A DNA stretch of 64,000 nt from Medicago truncatula (taxonomy: Eukaryota; Streptophyta; Magnoliopsida; Fabales; Fabaceae), in assembly GCF_003473485.1 (NCBI RefSeq), contig NC_053043.1, positions 4,722,001-4,786,000 on the forward strand, written 5' to 3'. Below the pieces are notes generated by a model. It had not been told where the DNA came from. It was given only the letters and a program-made list of their open reading frames with translations, and did no database searches. How positions within the stretch are numbered: the first letter of the stretch is position 1; every line of letters begins with the position of its first letter. The position numbers and the translations under genes were made by a program. This document shows, in pieces, positions 10,249 to 20,711 of this stretch.

Positions 10249-11833
10249 ATGGCTTCGTTATCATCTTCTGTGTCTCCTTTGATATCCATGAAATTCAGAG
10301 CACCCACTTTCACTGCTTCTTCAAAACCATCTTCAATCTCTCTCAATTCCTCCAAATTTCGTTCTCCATTGCTTCATTGCTCATTCACTTCTTCTCCTAC
10401 TTCTCTCTCTTTCAACTCTTCTTCCATTTCAGGTACAAACTTAATTTCTTAATTTCTTTTGTAATAAACATACCTGTACTGTTAATTTTTCAATTCATGC
10501 CTCAAACATTGTTCAATTTTTTTGTTATTGGGTATGCAATTGGTAATTCTTCCAAAAAAAAATGTTTTATTGTTGGGTTTGATTGAACTTGACTATGGTG
10601 ACTGTTTGGAATGGAAGTTTAATTTTTGGGTTTGAAATGAAATTTTATCTCTGAAGTTTATGCTTCTGCATTTGTAATGGAAAATGGGGTTGTGTTGTAA
10701 GTGGATAAGATGTCTTGTAAATGCTAGCCATATTGTTACATTCTTTTTGGATGAAATGCAATAAAAGACACCTCTAGAATTTTAAATGTAATCTAGTAAT
10801 TTAATGCCCTTGCTTCGTGCTTCACCGCAACTAATTTTTGAATCCGAATTGAATAGAACTAGTTTTGAATGTAGTACTGGTATGTCTCAATTCATTTTTT
10901 AAGATGTTGAATGAGTAGAAAAATGATTTTAATTGGGGTGATGAAAATTGTCGCTCTACTCTCTCTAAGGATTGTGGTTTTCTAATACTACTTATTGATA
11001 TTCATATTACTAATGTTAACATTGCTCTGGCTTTGGAGGAGTTGTTTGATACATTATCATAGGACATTTATTTTTTTGTTGTCTGGTTTTTATTAGAATG
11101 ATGTTTGTTGCAATTCCATGCTCATCTTGATCTCAGCATGACTTAAAGTTAGGAATTTGGCAAGTCGTTATTAGAGAAAAGATACTCTGCTGTTTACCTG
11201 TGTCAGATGGAAATACTTCAAAGACATCCTTTGTAAAGATTTGAAACTTGAGCAATACCTCAAGATAGAAATACCTCGTTAGATTGAATTTTAACCGTCA
11301 AGGGTTCCATGTAAATATCAAAGTGTGTTTGGTGAATGGCACAACAGCGACACATGTTACAGCCAAATTTTTTATTTTCTCAAATTATGATCGGTGTCAA
11401 CGGGTCCGTGTCAGTGCTTTGTTGGAAATTGTATGTGAAAAATAGAGAATACAAAAGAGGTTGTAGTTCTTTTGCAATAATGGATGCTTTGCTTTCAATT
11501 GTTTGGTGAATTTGTTCAATCTGCATGTATATAGTTAAAAAATTTGTTTGGATTTAGCTTGTTTTGATTTCTCCATGTCCAGGTTTGTCACTAGGATTGG
11601 ATTTGAAACCTAATGTTGGACCTAGAAGACAAAATGGTCGTCTGGTTATAGTAGCAGCAGGCAGACAAGCTCTTTGTTTAACCAAGAGAAGTAGATCACG
11701 AAAATCATTGGCACGCACTCATGGATTCCGCAAACGAATGAGCACAACAACTGGAAGAGCTGTATTAAAGCGACGACGTGCCAAGGGACGAAAAGTCCTT
11801 TGCACCAAGAGCCACCCAAATAGTGGCAAATAG
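10249..11833 (+). CDS. RPL34: Plastid large-subunit ribosomal protein L34 (bL34c), two exons
   Basis: Exons 10249-10432 and 11583-11833, joined at a phase-1 GT-AG intron, give 144 residues. Exon 1 encodes a Ser/Thr-rich N-terminus ([13 protein letters not shown] and onward) typical of a chloroplast transit peptide. Exon 2 carries the very basic mature protein with the bacterial L34 signature: [20 protein letters not shown], then [18 protein letters not shown]34 is a small late-assembly protein of the 50S subunit; this nuclear copy should be imported into plastids and function in plastid translation. Mature L34 is about 45 residues in bacteria; plant forms have extra N-terminal sequence, as here. 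ATGGCT at the start is a good plant initiation context. The start lies 110 bp from the divergent tRNA-Ala gene, so the two promoters share a very short region. The 1,150-bp intron shows no recognisable gene. Confidence 0.93.
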
Positions 11834-11839
11834 TCACAC

Positions 11840-13070
11840 AAGAGCCTAAAAGTATTATATTTGTGTATTTAGCTCCTTAAACTTGGCCGCATTTCAAGGT
11901 TTTTCTTTCTTCTTATTTTCATAACAATGGTTTTATGTACTCCTTTATATTTAAAACTTGTATTATTTTAGGCAAAATCTTTGTTCCAGTATGCTGCAAA
12001 AAATATGCAAGAGACTTGATGGAATGACCAACAAAATCAGTTTTGCATGTATAACAATATCTCTTATGTGATTTTTGTTAAATTAAAATGACCGTACGTT
12101 ATTTAGTTGATTATGTTTTGGTGCAGATATTTATTTATGCACTTGTTTGTTGCAATTGATCTTTCACCAACAGAAGTTTTGTTCAACTTTTTTTACATTA
12201 GTGTGTGTTTTAGGCAACAAATTTTATTCCAGTAATTCGATTTATTATTATTAGTTCGTGTATGTTTCATTTATTGTCAAATTGTTAGAGTTACACCTTG
12301 TTTTAAATTATATATCATATAAAAACCAGCTTTGTCTTAGCTTTCAAGTTTCAACAAATAATACCAGCTTTACTCATAATACCATAGTCATGATAACTTC
12401 TATAGAATGCCTTAAATGGCAATCATGATTGCTATTTGATGAGGTCATGGTAGTAATTGTTGCCACTAAACTTGAAGATGTCCTAAAGAAGTCTATTTTG
12501 TACTAAAACCTCAGTTAGTTCTAGTATATAATGGTTGGATAAAATGAACAAGGTATTTGTCTAAAGCTTTCAACTTTGTTCAGATTTTTTATTTTATAGA
12601 AAATATCCCACGATGTGCTATCACTCTTCATTGAATCAAATGAATAGATTTAAAAATAATGGAATTTTTTTATCTTTTTATTTTACTGAATCACATGAAT
12701 TTTTAGTTAAATTTTACCTAACTACGTCTATGAAATAACTATTAAGAAAACAGGAAATTTAATACCTAAATTGGAATTTGCAACAAAAACAAACAAATAG
12801 AATCCAACTTATAATATAAATCAAAACAAATCGATAAATTTCACTTAGACTTTGGAGTATTTTTAAGAATCTCAAAACAAAAAAATGAATTCTATTTATA
12901 CAATTAGTATAGTATGCTATTACATAATTCTAATTAGATTGAAAACCCAAAAAATGAATTCAAGATTTGTTCGGCTCCATGAGATAAAGATATTTTGTAC
13001 TCATTTTAATATATTTTTGTTTTTTAAATTAAGCAAAAATTGCTTAAACTTTACAGGAATTTTGTTTAAA
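11840..13070. other. Intergenic, nothing recognised
   Basis: The RPL34 3' flank followed by AT-rich sequence with only short, low-complexity ORFs. No inverted repeats or RNA genes were noticed. Confidence 0.5.
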
Positions 13071-13080
13071 CATTACCCAA

Positions 13081-13868
13081 GGATGAGGGATCAATTAAGT
13101 CTCTCACCGGTGGACCATGAAAAAATTACAGTTGAATTTATCGAATGGACCAGATTTGTTAGAAATAAAAATGAAAACTTATGCACCTTTCCACACACAA
13201 TCTTGTCTCGCCTCTTCTCCTCTCCCTCCTGTCAGGTCCGATCACCCCACCCTTCAGTTTTATCTGATTTGTTTTCCTCTCAATCCAATTTGTTCTTCTA
13301 TCTCAGAATTATAGTATCGAAATTCATGGCAAGGTTGAACCAACCACCCAACACTGTTACACTTTTAAAAAAAAGGCAAAACAATAGAATATAATCATGT
13401 TTTATTCAATTAATATAATTTATGATGCTTGATAGAGATCGGAAAGGTTTTGGTCAAAGTGAGATTTGTCCCCTTGAATCATACCTCAGCCAATAAATGT
13501 GACTGTTATTTTCTTCAAAAAAAATTGTGATTGTTATTTCTTAAAAAAATTTGTGGATTCTATTGCTGATTTTCTTAGTTACGAGACTAAGGGTGCTTCA
13601 AAGATTGTACTTCTACAATGATCAATGAGTATACCAAGTGTTGTATGATTTATGAAGTTGTTTAGTAAATCGAATTCTGAGAAAAAATGAAAGGTGTAGC
13701 GGTGATGAAATGTATCATAGGAAGAAGAGAGGAAGAGGTGAGATAGATTGTGTGTGAAAAAGTATAAATGCTCTCATATTTATTTTGAATGAATCTGGTC
13801 CCTTGATTAAATCCAACTGCATTTCATTCGTGGTCCACCAGTGAAGAATTTAATTGGACCCTCACCCT
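13081..13868. mobile_element. Long-TIR non-autonomous DNA element (MULE-like)
   Basis: The left arm, starting GGATGAGGGATCAATTAAGT and CACCGGTGGACCATGA, recurs inverted on the right, ending with GGTCCACCAGTGAAGAATTT and GGACCCTCACCC. Pairing continues for roughly 140 bp on each side, through CACACACAATCT and CGCCTCTTC-type sequence. The ORF at 12885-13394 overlaps the left arm and is not a credible gene. Target duplications are not clear; the Mutator-like label rests on TIR length. Confidence 0.65.
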
Positions 13869-13971
13869 AGAATCCACCAGTAATGATACATAAAAGTTTA
13901 TTTATTTATGTAAGTTGTTTTCCAACTTTTTGTTTTGCAGAAAAGTATCATTTATTTATTTGCTTTGTTGT

Positions 13972-14930
13972 GATGTGTGTTTAGTAAATTGATTTGCGTC
14001 TCATTTGGTTGGAATCAAAGTTGGAAAATTCAAATGTTTCAAACAGTTTGATGTGATCACTTTCCGTGTGTTTATATGCATGGTCTATGGGTGTGGAAAA
14101 TTCAAGTGCTTATGAACAAAGTTTCACCGGGTATACGGATTCGAAGCTACTATCAATCAATAACAAAAGCATAATTAAGAAACAAAATAATAAATTTTAA
14201 TAAATTTATTATTAATAAATTTTTAAATAGCAGCGCGTTAAAATAATTGAATTCCCTGTTCATTTAAAAATAGTCAAACATATATAAGTTTTAAGATGCA
14301 TCTAATAGAAAAATTATGTGGATTGGGTGGAATATGTGTGTGGCCGGGTGTGGTGAGGTGGAAACGGTTCATCGCTTATTTGTTTCTTGCAATGTTTTTT
14401 TTTTATGAATTATGGCATCTTGTTCGTGATTGGCTTGGGGTGTCTGGGGCTGACCGCTTGATATTGCTGCTCATTTTCACCAGATCACTTTTTTGGTTGG
14501 CGGTTCGGTTAACAGACGCTCTTTTATACAACTTCTCTGGCTTTTGTGTGTGTGGATTATATGGATTGAACACAATAATAGGTTGTTCAAAAATGAGTTG
14601 AATTCGATGTATCAATTGCTTGAAAAATATAAAAAGTCACTCTTATTGGTGGATGATGGTTGCTAACACCGTGTATGTTTTAGGAGTCCATAGTTGGTTT
14701 ACGTGCCCTATTGTTTGTCTGGGCACTGGATAACTCTAACTTCGTATGTTGAACATCTTTGTATTTTTAATCGTCTTCTGTAGGCACATCTTGTGCTGAA
14801 GAAGCGACTTCATTGTTAATATATATTCCATTTTTACTTGTTAAAAAAAAAAAAAGATGCATCTAATACAAATCTCACAAAAAATGTCAAAAAGTGGATT
14901 GTTACCTTTTCGCACTTTTGTAAATATTTT
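13972..14930 (+). repeat. Composite repeat module A, copy 1 (interrupted by a LINE)
   Basis: Begins TGTTTAGTAAATTGATTTGC, continues with ATGGTCTATGGGTGTGGAAA and CTACTATCAATCAATAA, and matches 38010-38400 and 39130-39480 closely. At 14308 it is interrupted by a 546-bp retroposon and resumes at 14869. No coding sequence is conserved among the copies. Confidence 0.75.
14308..14853 (+). mobile_element. 5'-truncated LINE 3' end (zf-RVT region)
   Basis: The frame-shifted translation contains FELWHLVRDWLGVSGAD and then LLWLLCVWIIWIEHNNRLF, the zinc-binding region that follows reverse transcriptase in plant LINEs, followed by a 3' UTR and a poly(A) tail at about 14842-14853. It is bounded by a perfect 15-bp duplication AAGATGCATCTAATA (14293-14307 and 14854-14868). 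The homologous module at 39412-39427 has the site once, uninterrupted. Frameshifts and truncation mean it is dead. Confidence 0.85.
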
Positions 14931-15084
14931 ATCACTTTCATAAAAGGGAGAATATCAATTATTATTCTGGGTTTCATAAATAATACAACATTCTCAAAAG
15001 TGTCATCTATTAAAACTTTCTTTCATGAGAATATAAAAGTCATTAAAAATAAACTTACATGAATTAAAATATATTTTAGGATAA

Positions 15085-15850
15085 ATAACATTTTTTTTAT
15101 CAGCCTATGGAGGACACACCATAGATATATTAAAATGAAAAGTAGGATAAAAAAAAGAGGGGGGGACGACCAAACCCTCAAAATGTTAAGACAATCTATA
15201 ACATAGAAGACCTAGTCTATACTTAACCAAATCTTCACTAATTTGAACATGTGTGGAAGACCACCAAATAAAATCATTGATAGACAGGTCTAAAGTACAT
15301 ACTCAACTTATATGCGCAACAATTTCCCTATCTGAACATATAGGACATCATGAAATTCATTAATTGCAATAGAGTAAGACAATTAATTCATCTATTTTTG
15401 ATATGCCAAGGAACAATTTGAATTACTTGATGGCTAAGGTAAACATTTTTTAATCACTTTCAATCCAAATATTATGCCAATTTTTCTGGTAAACACATTC
15501 CATTGCAAGAATGACTACCAAAATCTAAGCAAACAGAGCATTACAAATTGCAAGGTTTGAAACAAAACAATCAAAACTCTCTCCATGATTGCTTTTGTAG
15601 ATGCCTACAGAAGTTGTTGGTCTTGGATTGCCTTAAGTTATGCCATCAGTGTTCCACTTTATCCAACTATGGATAGGTGGCTGTCAAATAACCTCAATAA
15701 TTTTGGTGTTCTTTGATGATGAGTATCCATTTTAAAAGCTTTCAAAATAAAAAATGAAAGATAGTTGGACCATTTATTAGCTTTGCAGGGTTACCAGATA
15801 GAGAAGCTTGAGTTGTGATCATAGCAATAATTGCATTTGTGGCAAGTCTT
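15085..15850 (-). pseudogene. LINE ORF2 RNase H-domain remnant
   Basis: On the minus strand the frame near 15700-15470 reads SWIKWNTDGI, then GNPRPTTSVGIYKS, FDCFVSNLAICNALFA and NIWIESD, the RNase H (RVT_3) domain of plant LINE-type retroelements. Three in-frame stops interrupt it, one of them at the position that normally holds the conserved Glu of the active site. Downstream, the segment to 15085 looks like degraded ORF end and 3' UTR. A separate element from the plus-strand LINE at 14308. Confidence 0.75.
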
Positions 15851-17470
15851 AGGTTTTTTTTTGTTACAAAAGTCTTGAATTATTGAATCTGATTATTTCT
15901 ACAATACCACATAGGATAAACAACATTAAATAGATACAAAGTAAGTTATATTTGATTTGAGATTAAAAAAAATATTTATTTATATTTAAGATTCGAAAGA
16001 GTCCCAAAAAAATATTTGAGATAGTATTTTTCTCGAAAACAAATTATCTTTGAAGAAAGAAAAAATGAGAAAACAATTTTCTTTAATATCTTCCCTCAAT
16101 TTTATTTTATTGGAGTCAAGCGTCACAAATTAAAACACTCTAAATTAATGTCCTTTTACTTTACCGTAATTCTGATTTCCAAATCATTATTTTCCATTTT
16201 TCAAAAAGAACCATTCCTCCTTCTCAAAGTTCATAATTGAAACCAACAATCCTAAACACGGGGAATAAAAAGGTATAAGATATGTGTCAATTCCCTCGAT
16301 TGAATGTAGAGTTGTTTTGCATTATAAAGACTGAACTCATCTATTATCATAATCTATATGGAACCTTTTGAAGTTAAAGCATGACCAAAATATGGAGCAT
16401 AAAAAAGACATAACTAAAGTGAGACCAAACAATTCTCTCTACCAAAATAATAATACATTTTCTTTAGTTCATTTACTTCTATAATTTCAGGATTGAACGT
16501 GATCCTAGTTGATGAAAAAAGATTTTGTAACATTGATTTTCCTATCCCTAAAGAAGAAAGTGATAGTCACTTACCAACTAAGTAGTTGTTGTAAAAATCA
16601 TTGAAAACATCATATGCATGTGTAAATGAATACACGTTTGTTGGGACAAAATCAGTTTTAGATAATTTGACCTTTGTGTGTTGATTGTGAAATTCAGTTT
16701 GTATTCTACGCGTGATGGTCGGTAAGAACCACTGTTGCAAGCAACATCAAATGAGGAAATCGTGAACATCATTCTCTCTTAGAGTTGCTCCTTGAACTTG
16801 TAGATCAATATTGTTCGTATAGACGCACCAATTCGATCACCCTAGATAACAAAGATTAAAACACTATACTTTAAAAAAAAAATACAATATGAAAAAAGTA
16901 ACTTTCGATTCATTAGAACTAACTCCATGAAAAATGGTAGTTTTTTTATTTATTTTTGTAGTCATGAACGAACCAAACACGAACAACCTTCACAATCAAT
17001 GTCCAAAATGAAGTTGTGTTTCGTAGACATTTTCCTTTGCAATAGAAAATATTACATAAATAACTTAGAATATAGATATCAGAGAACAGAAAAAGAAGAA
17101 CTATATTTTGTGATTGTTGTGTACTCGTACCCAAAAGCGCTACTATTTATATAGAAAAATAGTACCATAACGGTTAATATCTATTAATTATTAATTTGAC
17201 CGTTTTAAAATTAATATTATCAACTTCTTTAATATTATAAATGTGCATTAAACGATTAGATTATATTTCATGTAACCTATAAAAAATTATCTTTATAACA
17301 TTTGAAATTGAATAATATCTTATTAATATTAAGTAATATAATTTTGTAACGAATAAAAATTAATTATATAACCTTAAAAACTAATTACTACAATTAAATT
17401 TTTAATTAGTAGGTTACTGTCATAGTGTAACGGACCAAAATTCAAAATATAATTTATTCAAGTTATTTAT
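15851..17470. other. AT-rich intergenic DNA, nothing identified
   Basis: Only short ORFs with no recognisable domains. The segment at 16600-16860 has higher complexity and could be part of a retroelement, but I cannot place it in a family. Confidence 0.4.
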
Positions 17471-17479
17471 TATATTTTT

Positions 17480-17790
17480 GTAACCTATCAAATTTTTAAT
17501 GTACCGTATAAATGTTAATCGAATACTAAATATATTAATAATTATTTAATTGTAACGTACAAATTTTTAATGTAACATATAAATTTTAATTGAAACAATA
17601 ATTATAATAATTATTATTTGATTGCAACGTACCAATTTTTTAAAGTAACATAAAATTTTAATCAAAACAATAATTGTATCAATGATTATTTGATTGTAAC
17701 GTACCAATTTTTTAATATGTAATATATAAATTTTAATTGAAATAATAATTATATTAATAATTATTTGATTGTAACCCACTATCTATTTTA
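17480..17790. repeat. 72-bp degenerate tandem repeat, four to five units
   Basis: The phrase TTTGATTGTAACGTACCAATT or a variant recurs with the AAC at 17483, 17554, 17626, 17698 and 17773, that is at 71-75 bp spacing, each followed by TAAATTTTAAT(T/C)GAAACAATAATTAT. The units are about 90% A+T. Minisatellite-like; the ORFs across it are artefacts of periodicity. Confidence 0.75.
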
Positions 17791-17983
17791 TGTACAATTT
17801 AATGTTAAATAAAAAACGGTTTTTAAATAATAACTATAATTATTAAGCTTGTATTAAAAATTAGGAGGAATTTTTGAAACAAATGTCAAGTAGGATTATA
17901 ATGATGTGGACATCTTTAGAGGAGAGAATTTTAGAATAAGCTATTTCTAAAAACTCTAAATTCTTAGTATAAAGATAAAGATA

Positions 17984-18240
17984 TGCTTGTGTTTAGTAAA
18001 TTGATTTGCCGTTTCATTCGGTTTGGAATTCAAAATAAGGAAAATTCAAATGTTTACATCACTTTCACTTTCAATTTCACTATGTATGGTCCATGGGACT
18101 GGAAAACTGAAGTGCTTCCGAACAAGTTCATCGTCTATATGGAGGCTACCAAATCATTCTGTTATCAATAAATCACAAAAGCCTAATGAAACAAATCGAC
18201 ATGTTAAAGTATAAAATCGAATTCCCCATTTATATAAAAA
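17984..18240 (+). repeat. Composite repeat module A, copy 2
   Basis: TGTTTAGTAAATTGATTTGCC, then CATTCGGTTTGGAATTCAAA, nearly identical to 38815-39060 through CTACCAAATCATTCTGTTATC. The module runs directly into the 215-bp tandem array. Confidence 0.7.
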
Positions 18241-18775
18241 TCAGTAATGATATAAACTCAACTTAACAAACCATTCCTTTTATTAGATAAAAAGTAGTCA
18301 CAATACATGAATTGTTTGGACTAATGAAATTTGAGGCCTAACTCATCGTCTATATGGAGGCTACCAAATCATTCTGTTATCAATAAATCACAAAAGCCTA
18401 ATGAAACAAATCGACATGTTAAAGTATAAAATCGAATTCCCCATTTATATAAAAATCAGTAATGATATAAACTCAACTTAACAAACCATTCCTTTTATTA
18501 GATAAAAAGTAGTCACAATACATGAATTGTTTGGACTAATGAAATTTGAGGCCTAACTCATCGTCTATATGGAGGCTACCAAATCATTCTGTTATCAATA
18601 AATCACAAAAGCCTAATGAAACAAATCGACATGCTAAAGTATAAAATCGAATTCCCCATTTATATAAAAATCAGTAATGATATAAACTCAACTTAACAAA
18701 CCATTCCTTTTATTAGATAAAAAGTAGTCACAATACATGAATTGTTTGGACTAATGAAATTTGAGGCCTAACTCA
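18131..18775. repeat. 215-bp tandem repeat, three near-identical copies
   Basis: TCGTCTATATGGAGGCTACC starts at 18131, 18346 and 18561, exactly 215 bp apart. The copies differ at very few bases (for example CATGTTAAAG versus CATGCTAAAG). Each unit contains the end of module A and a further segment ending AATTTGAGGCCTAACTCATC. The near-identity implies recent amplification. Confidence 0.9.
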
Positions 18776-19080
18776 TCCTTAAAATTGGTTCATAAGTTGA
18801 TGATTGCCTCCTCTATATAAACTCTTATCAAGAGTCTAATCTATCCGATGTGGGACATGGGTTTTTCCAATACACCCCGGTCACACCCAGCATTCTTTGG
18901 GCTTTGGAGCGTGAATCGGACGTCTCGTCCAGCAGCACTCTATAGGCTTGGTGCGTGAATCGGTAGGTGGCCTTTGAAATCGACAGGCTCTGATGTGCGT
19001 GAATCGGTAGGTGGCATTTGAAATCGACAGCTCTGATACCATAATGAAATTGAAGGCCTAACTTTAAGGATGAGTTAGAC
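18755..19080. repeat. Repeat with internal 44-bp duplication and inverted ends
   Basis: Bounded by AATTTGAGGCCTAACTCATCCTTAAA and, inverted, TTTAAGGATGAGTTAGACCTCC. It contains CCGATGTGGGACATGGG and two direct copies of a 44-bp unit starting TGCGTGAATCGGTAGGTGGC at 18952 and 18996. G+C-richer than its surroundings. It looks like a non-autonomous transposon, class not determined. Confidence 0.5.
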
Positions 19081-19149
19081 CTCCAATTTCATTATGGACG
19101 GCCAAAATATGATAATAACTTCATTGTAGATTATTCGACGAGGTTCAAT

Positions 19150-19370
19150 GAATTGCTTAAGACATAGTCCATATAGACGTTCCATATTACGGATCAATGA
19201 ATTTCTTGGACTTCCAAGACCAAGACAATGGATAGTTACTTCATTGTTAATTGGTTCAATGTGTAGAAACAGAATATTGCAAAGCAAAACAAAGGTCCCA
19301 CTCATGTTTGGATCGAAAAAACCACAGACCTGGAGAATTTGTCATCATTAAAACTATTTCCAGGTAACTA
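19150..19370 (+). repeat. Composite repeat module B, copy 1
   Basis: Contains TTACGGATCAATGAATT, ACAATGGATAGTTACTTCATT, and CAAAGGTCCCACTCATGTTTGG, ending AAAACTATTTCCAG/GTAA. Copies lie at 38510-38740 and 39560-39815, and partly at 23225-23425. The end resembles a splice donor in every copy. Confidence 0.7.
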
Positions 19371-19424
19371 CTACTCAATTAAACCAACAAATTAGTGGGA
19401 AACTTGTTACTATCAGAAGCGTGA

Positions 19425-19700
19425 TTGCTGGATAACCCAACGGATAAGCCAATACAAAGCCAAGAACACATTAATTAGTCATATAATAGTCCAAGCACAT
19501 TTAACTAGAGTGCTCTTTTGTTCTGGAATGTCACTTTTCTTATATCATATAATAGTCCAAATTAATCAAAACTGGAAAATTGATTATGATCAACAAGTGG
19601 AGTGGACTCTCCAATTGCAAACCGCGTAAGACTGGTGACCCACAATGCATAGATGATTCTAATTCCACAACACAACTGATTTGCCACATCAGTATTTCAC
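19425..19700 (+). repeat. Composite repeat module D, copy 1 (open frame)
   Basis: From GATTGCTGGATAACCCAACGG the frame stays open for about 69 codons (DCWITQRISQYKAKN onwards to QVEWTLQLQTA, then TAA). Module D also occurs at 35955-36115 and 39813-40035. I do not recognise the peptide. Confidence 0.55.
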
Positions 19701-20515
19701 TAGCTTAAGCCTGAGTTTTAACAACAAATGCAAATGTAGAGAAAATGTTTCAGATGTTTGTACTTCAGGATTTTTCTTTTTTGATGTTAACCATCTGGTT
19801 CTACGGGAAATGCACCCTTGTAATCCGGAGTTAGGCGTAAGCGGAAGATAGTTTAACCAATAATTATTCAACCTAAAAATCGAAAACATGATTTAAATTA
19901 TGAATTTATAACTATTAAAATATGCAAAATGAAGTTTGTAGTTTTTAAGTTTTCTTTTGTTTTTTTTGGATTAGTCGTCTAAGGTTACTTTTGGGTTAAT
20001 GGTATTTTTTGTCCTTTTTTTTTTATTTTTTATCAAAGGTAGAAAAATTAAATTGCAAAGCTCTCCAACCTTATTACAACATATAATCGGGCCAAATATG
20101 AGCAAACTCACCTAAAAAAAATCTTAACTAAAACAACGTATATGCAAAGAAGCGTATCAATTGTATTGAGTAACAAAAAGTCTTTTACATTAAAATACTT
20201 CTTCAATGTTGACAGCCACTCTTTTTTATAGAGATCGGTATGACAATAAACAAGTACTTATAAAAACTAATATGTCAATAAGTATATTGAGAGACTAGTA
20301 TCACAATATTAATAGAGAATTTTAATGTCAATGACTACTTTGACTAACAGAGACACAATCACATTCTATTTTAAAATTTCGATACATTAAATGACTATTG
20401 TGGTTACTCGTTAATAATGATTATTAGCCCTTTATTTTTTTCTTCAAAATAATCCTTCATTATTTTATTTACTTCATTAGTCTTTTAACTAAGAAACGCT
20501 GAAACCTCTCCCTTC
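19700..20515. other. Intergenic, nothing identified
   Basis: AT-rich sequence. A small G+C-richer patch near 19790-19850 (AATCCGGAGTTAGGCG) looks repeat-derived. No gene. Confidence 0.4.
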
Positions 20516-20519
20516 TCTC

Positions 20520-20711
20520 TAAGAGAAATGATATATGTACAACCATTTTTTAACAACTTTTTTACAACTTTCTCTCTCATACTCACATTATCTTCTTATT
20601 CTCTCTCTTCCTTTCTCTCTCTCCAATATTTTTGACCAATCAAAAGAGAGAAAACTAAAGTTGTTATAAAAGTTGTACCAAAGAGTTGTACATATATCAC
20701 TGCTCTCTCTC
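20520..20711. mobile_element. Fold-back MITE, ATATATGTACAAC family
   Basis: Left end AGAGAAATGATATATGTACAACC and right end GAGTTGTACATATATCACTGCTCTC are inverted, with CTCTCTC/GAGAGAG-rich arms that also pair. Related copies are at 35460-35610, 50124-50311 and 55494-55671. Confidence 0.65.

Noticed and set aside
12885..13394. 169-codon ORF
   Set aside because: Its second half is the terminal inverted repeat of the element at 13081-13868 and the rest is low-complexity AT-rich translation.
17567..17779. 70-codon ORF with internal peptide repeats (IIINIIIISIKIY)
   Set aside because: Direct translation of the 72-bp AT-rich tandem repeat (72 is a multiple of 3, so the frame stays open).
18131..18775. 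CRISPR-like array
   Set aside because: Three 215-bp units are contiguous with no spacers, in a plant nuclear context; a simple tandem duplication.
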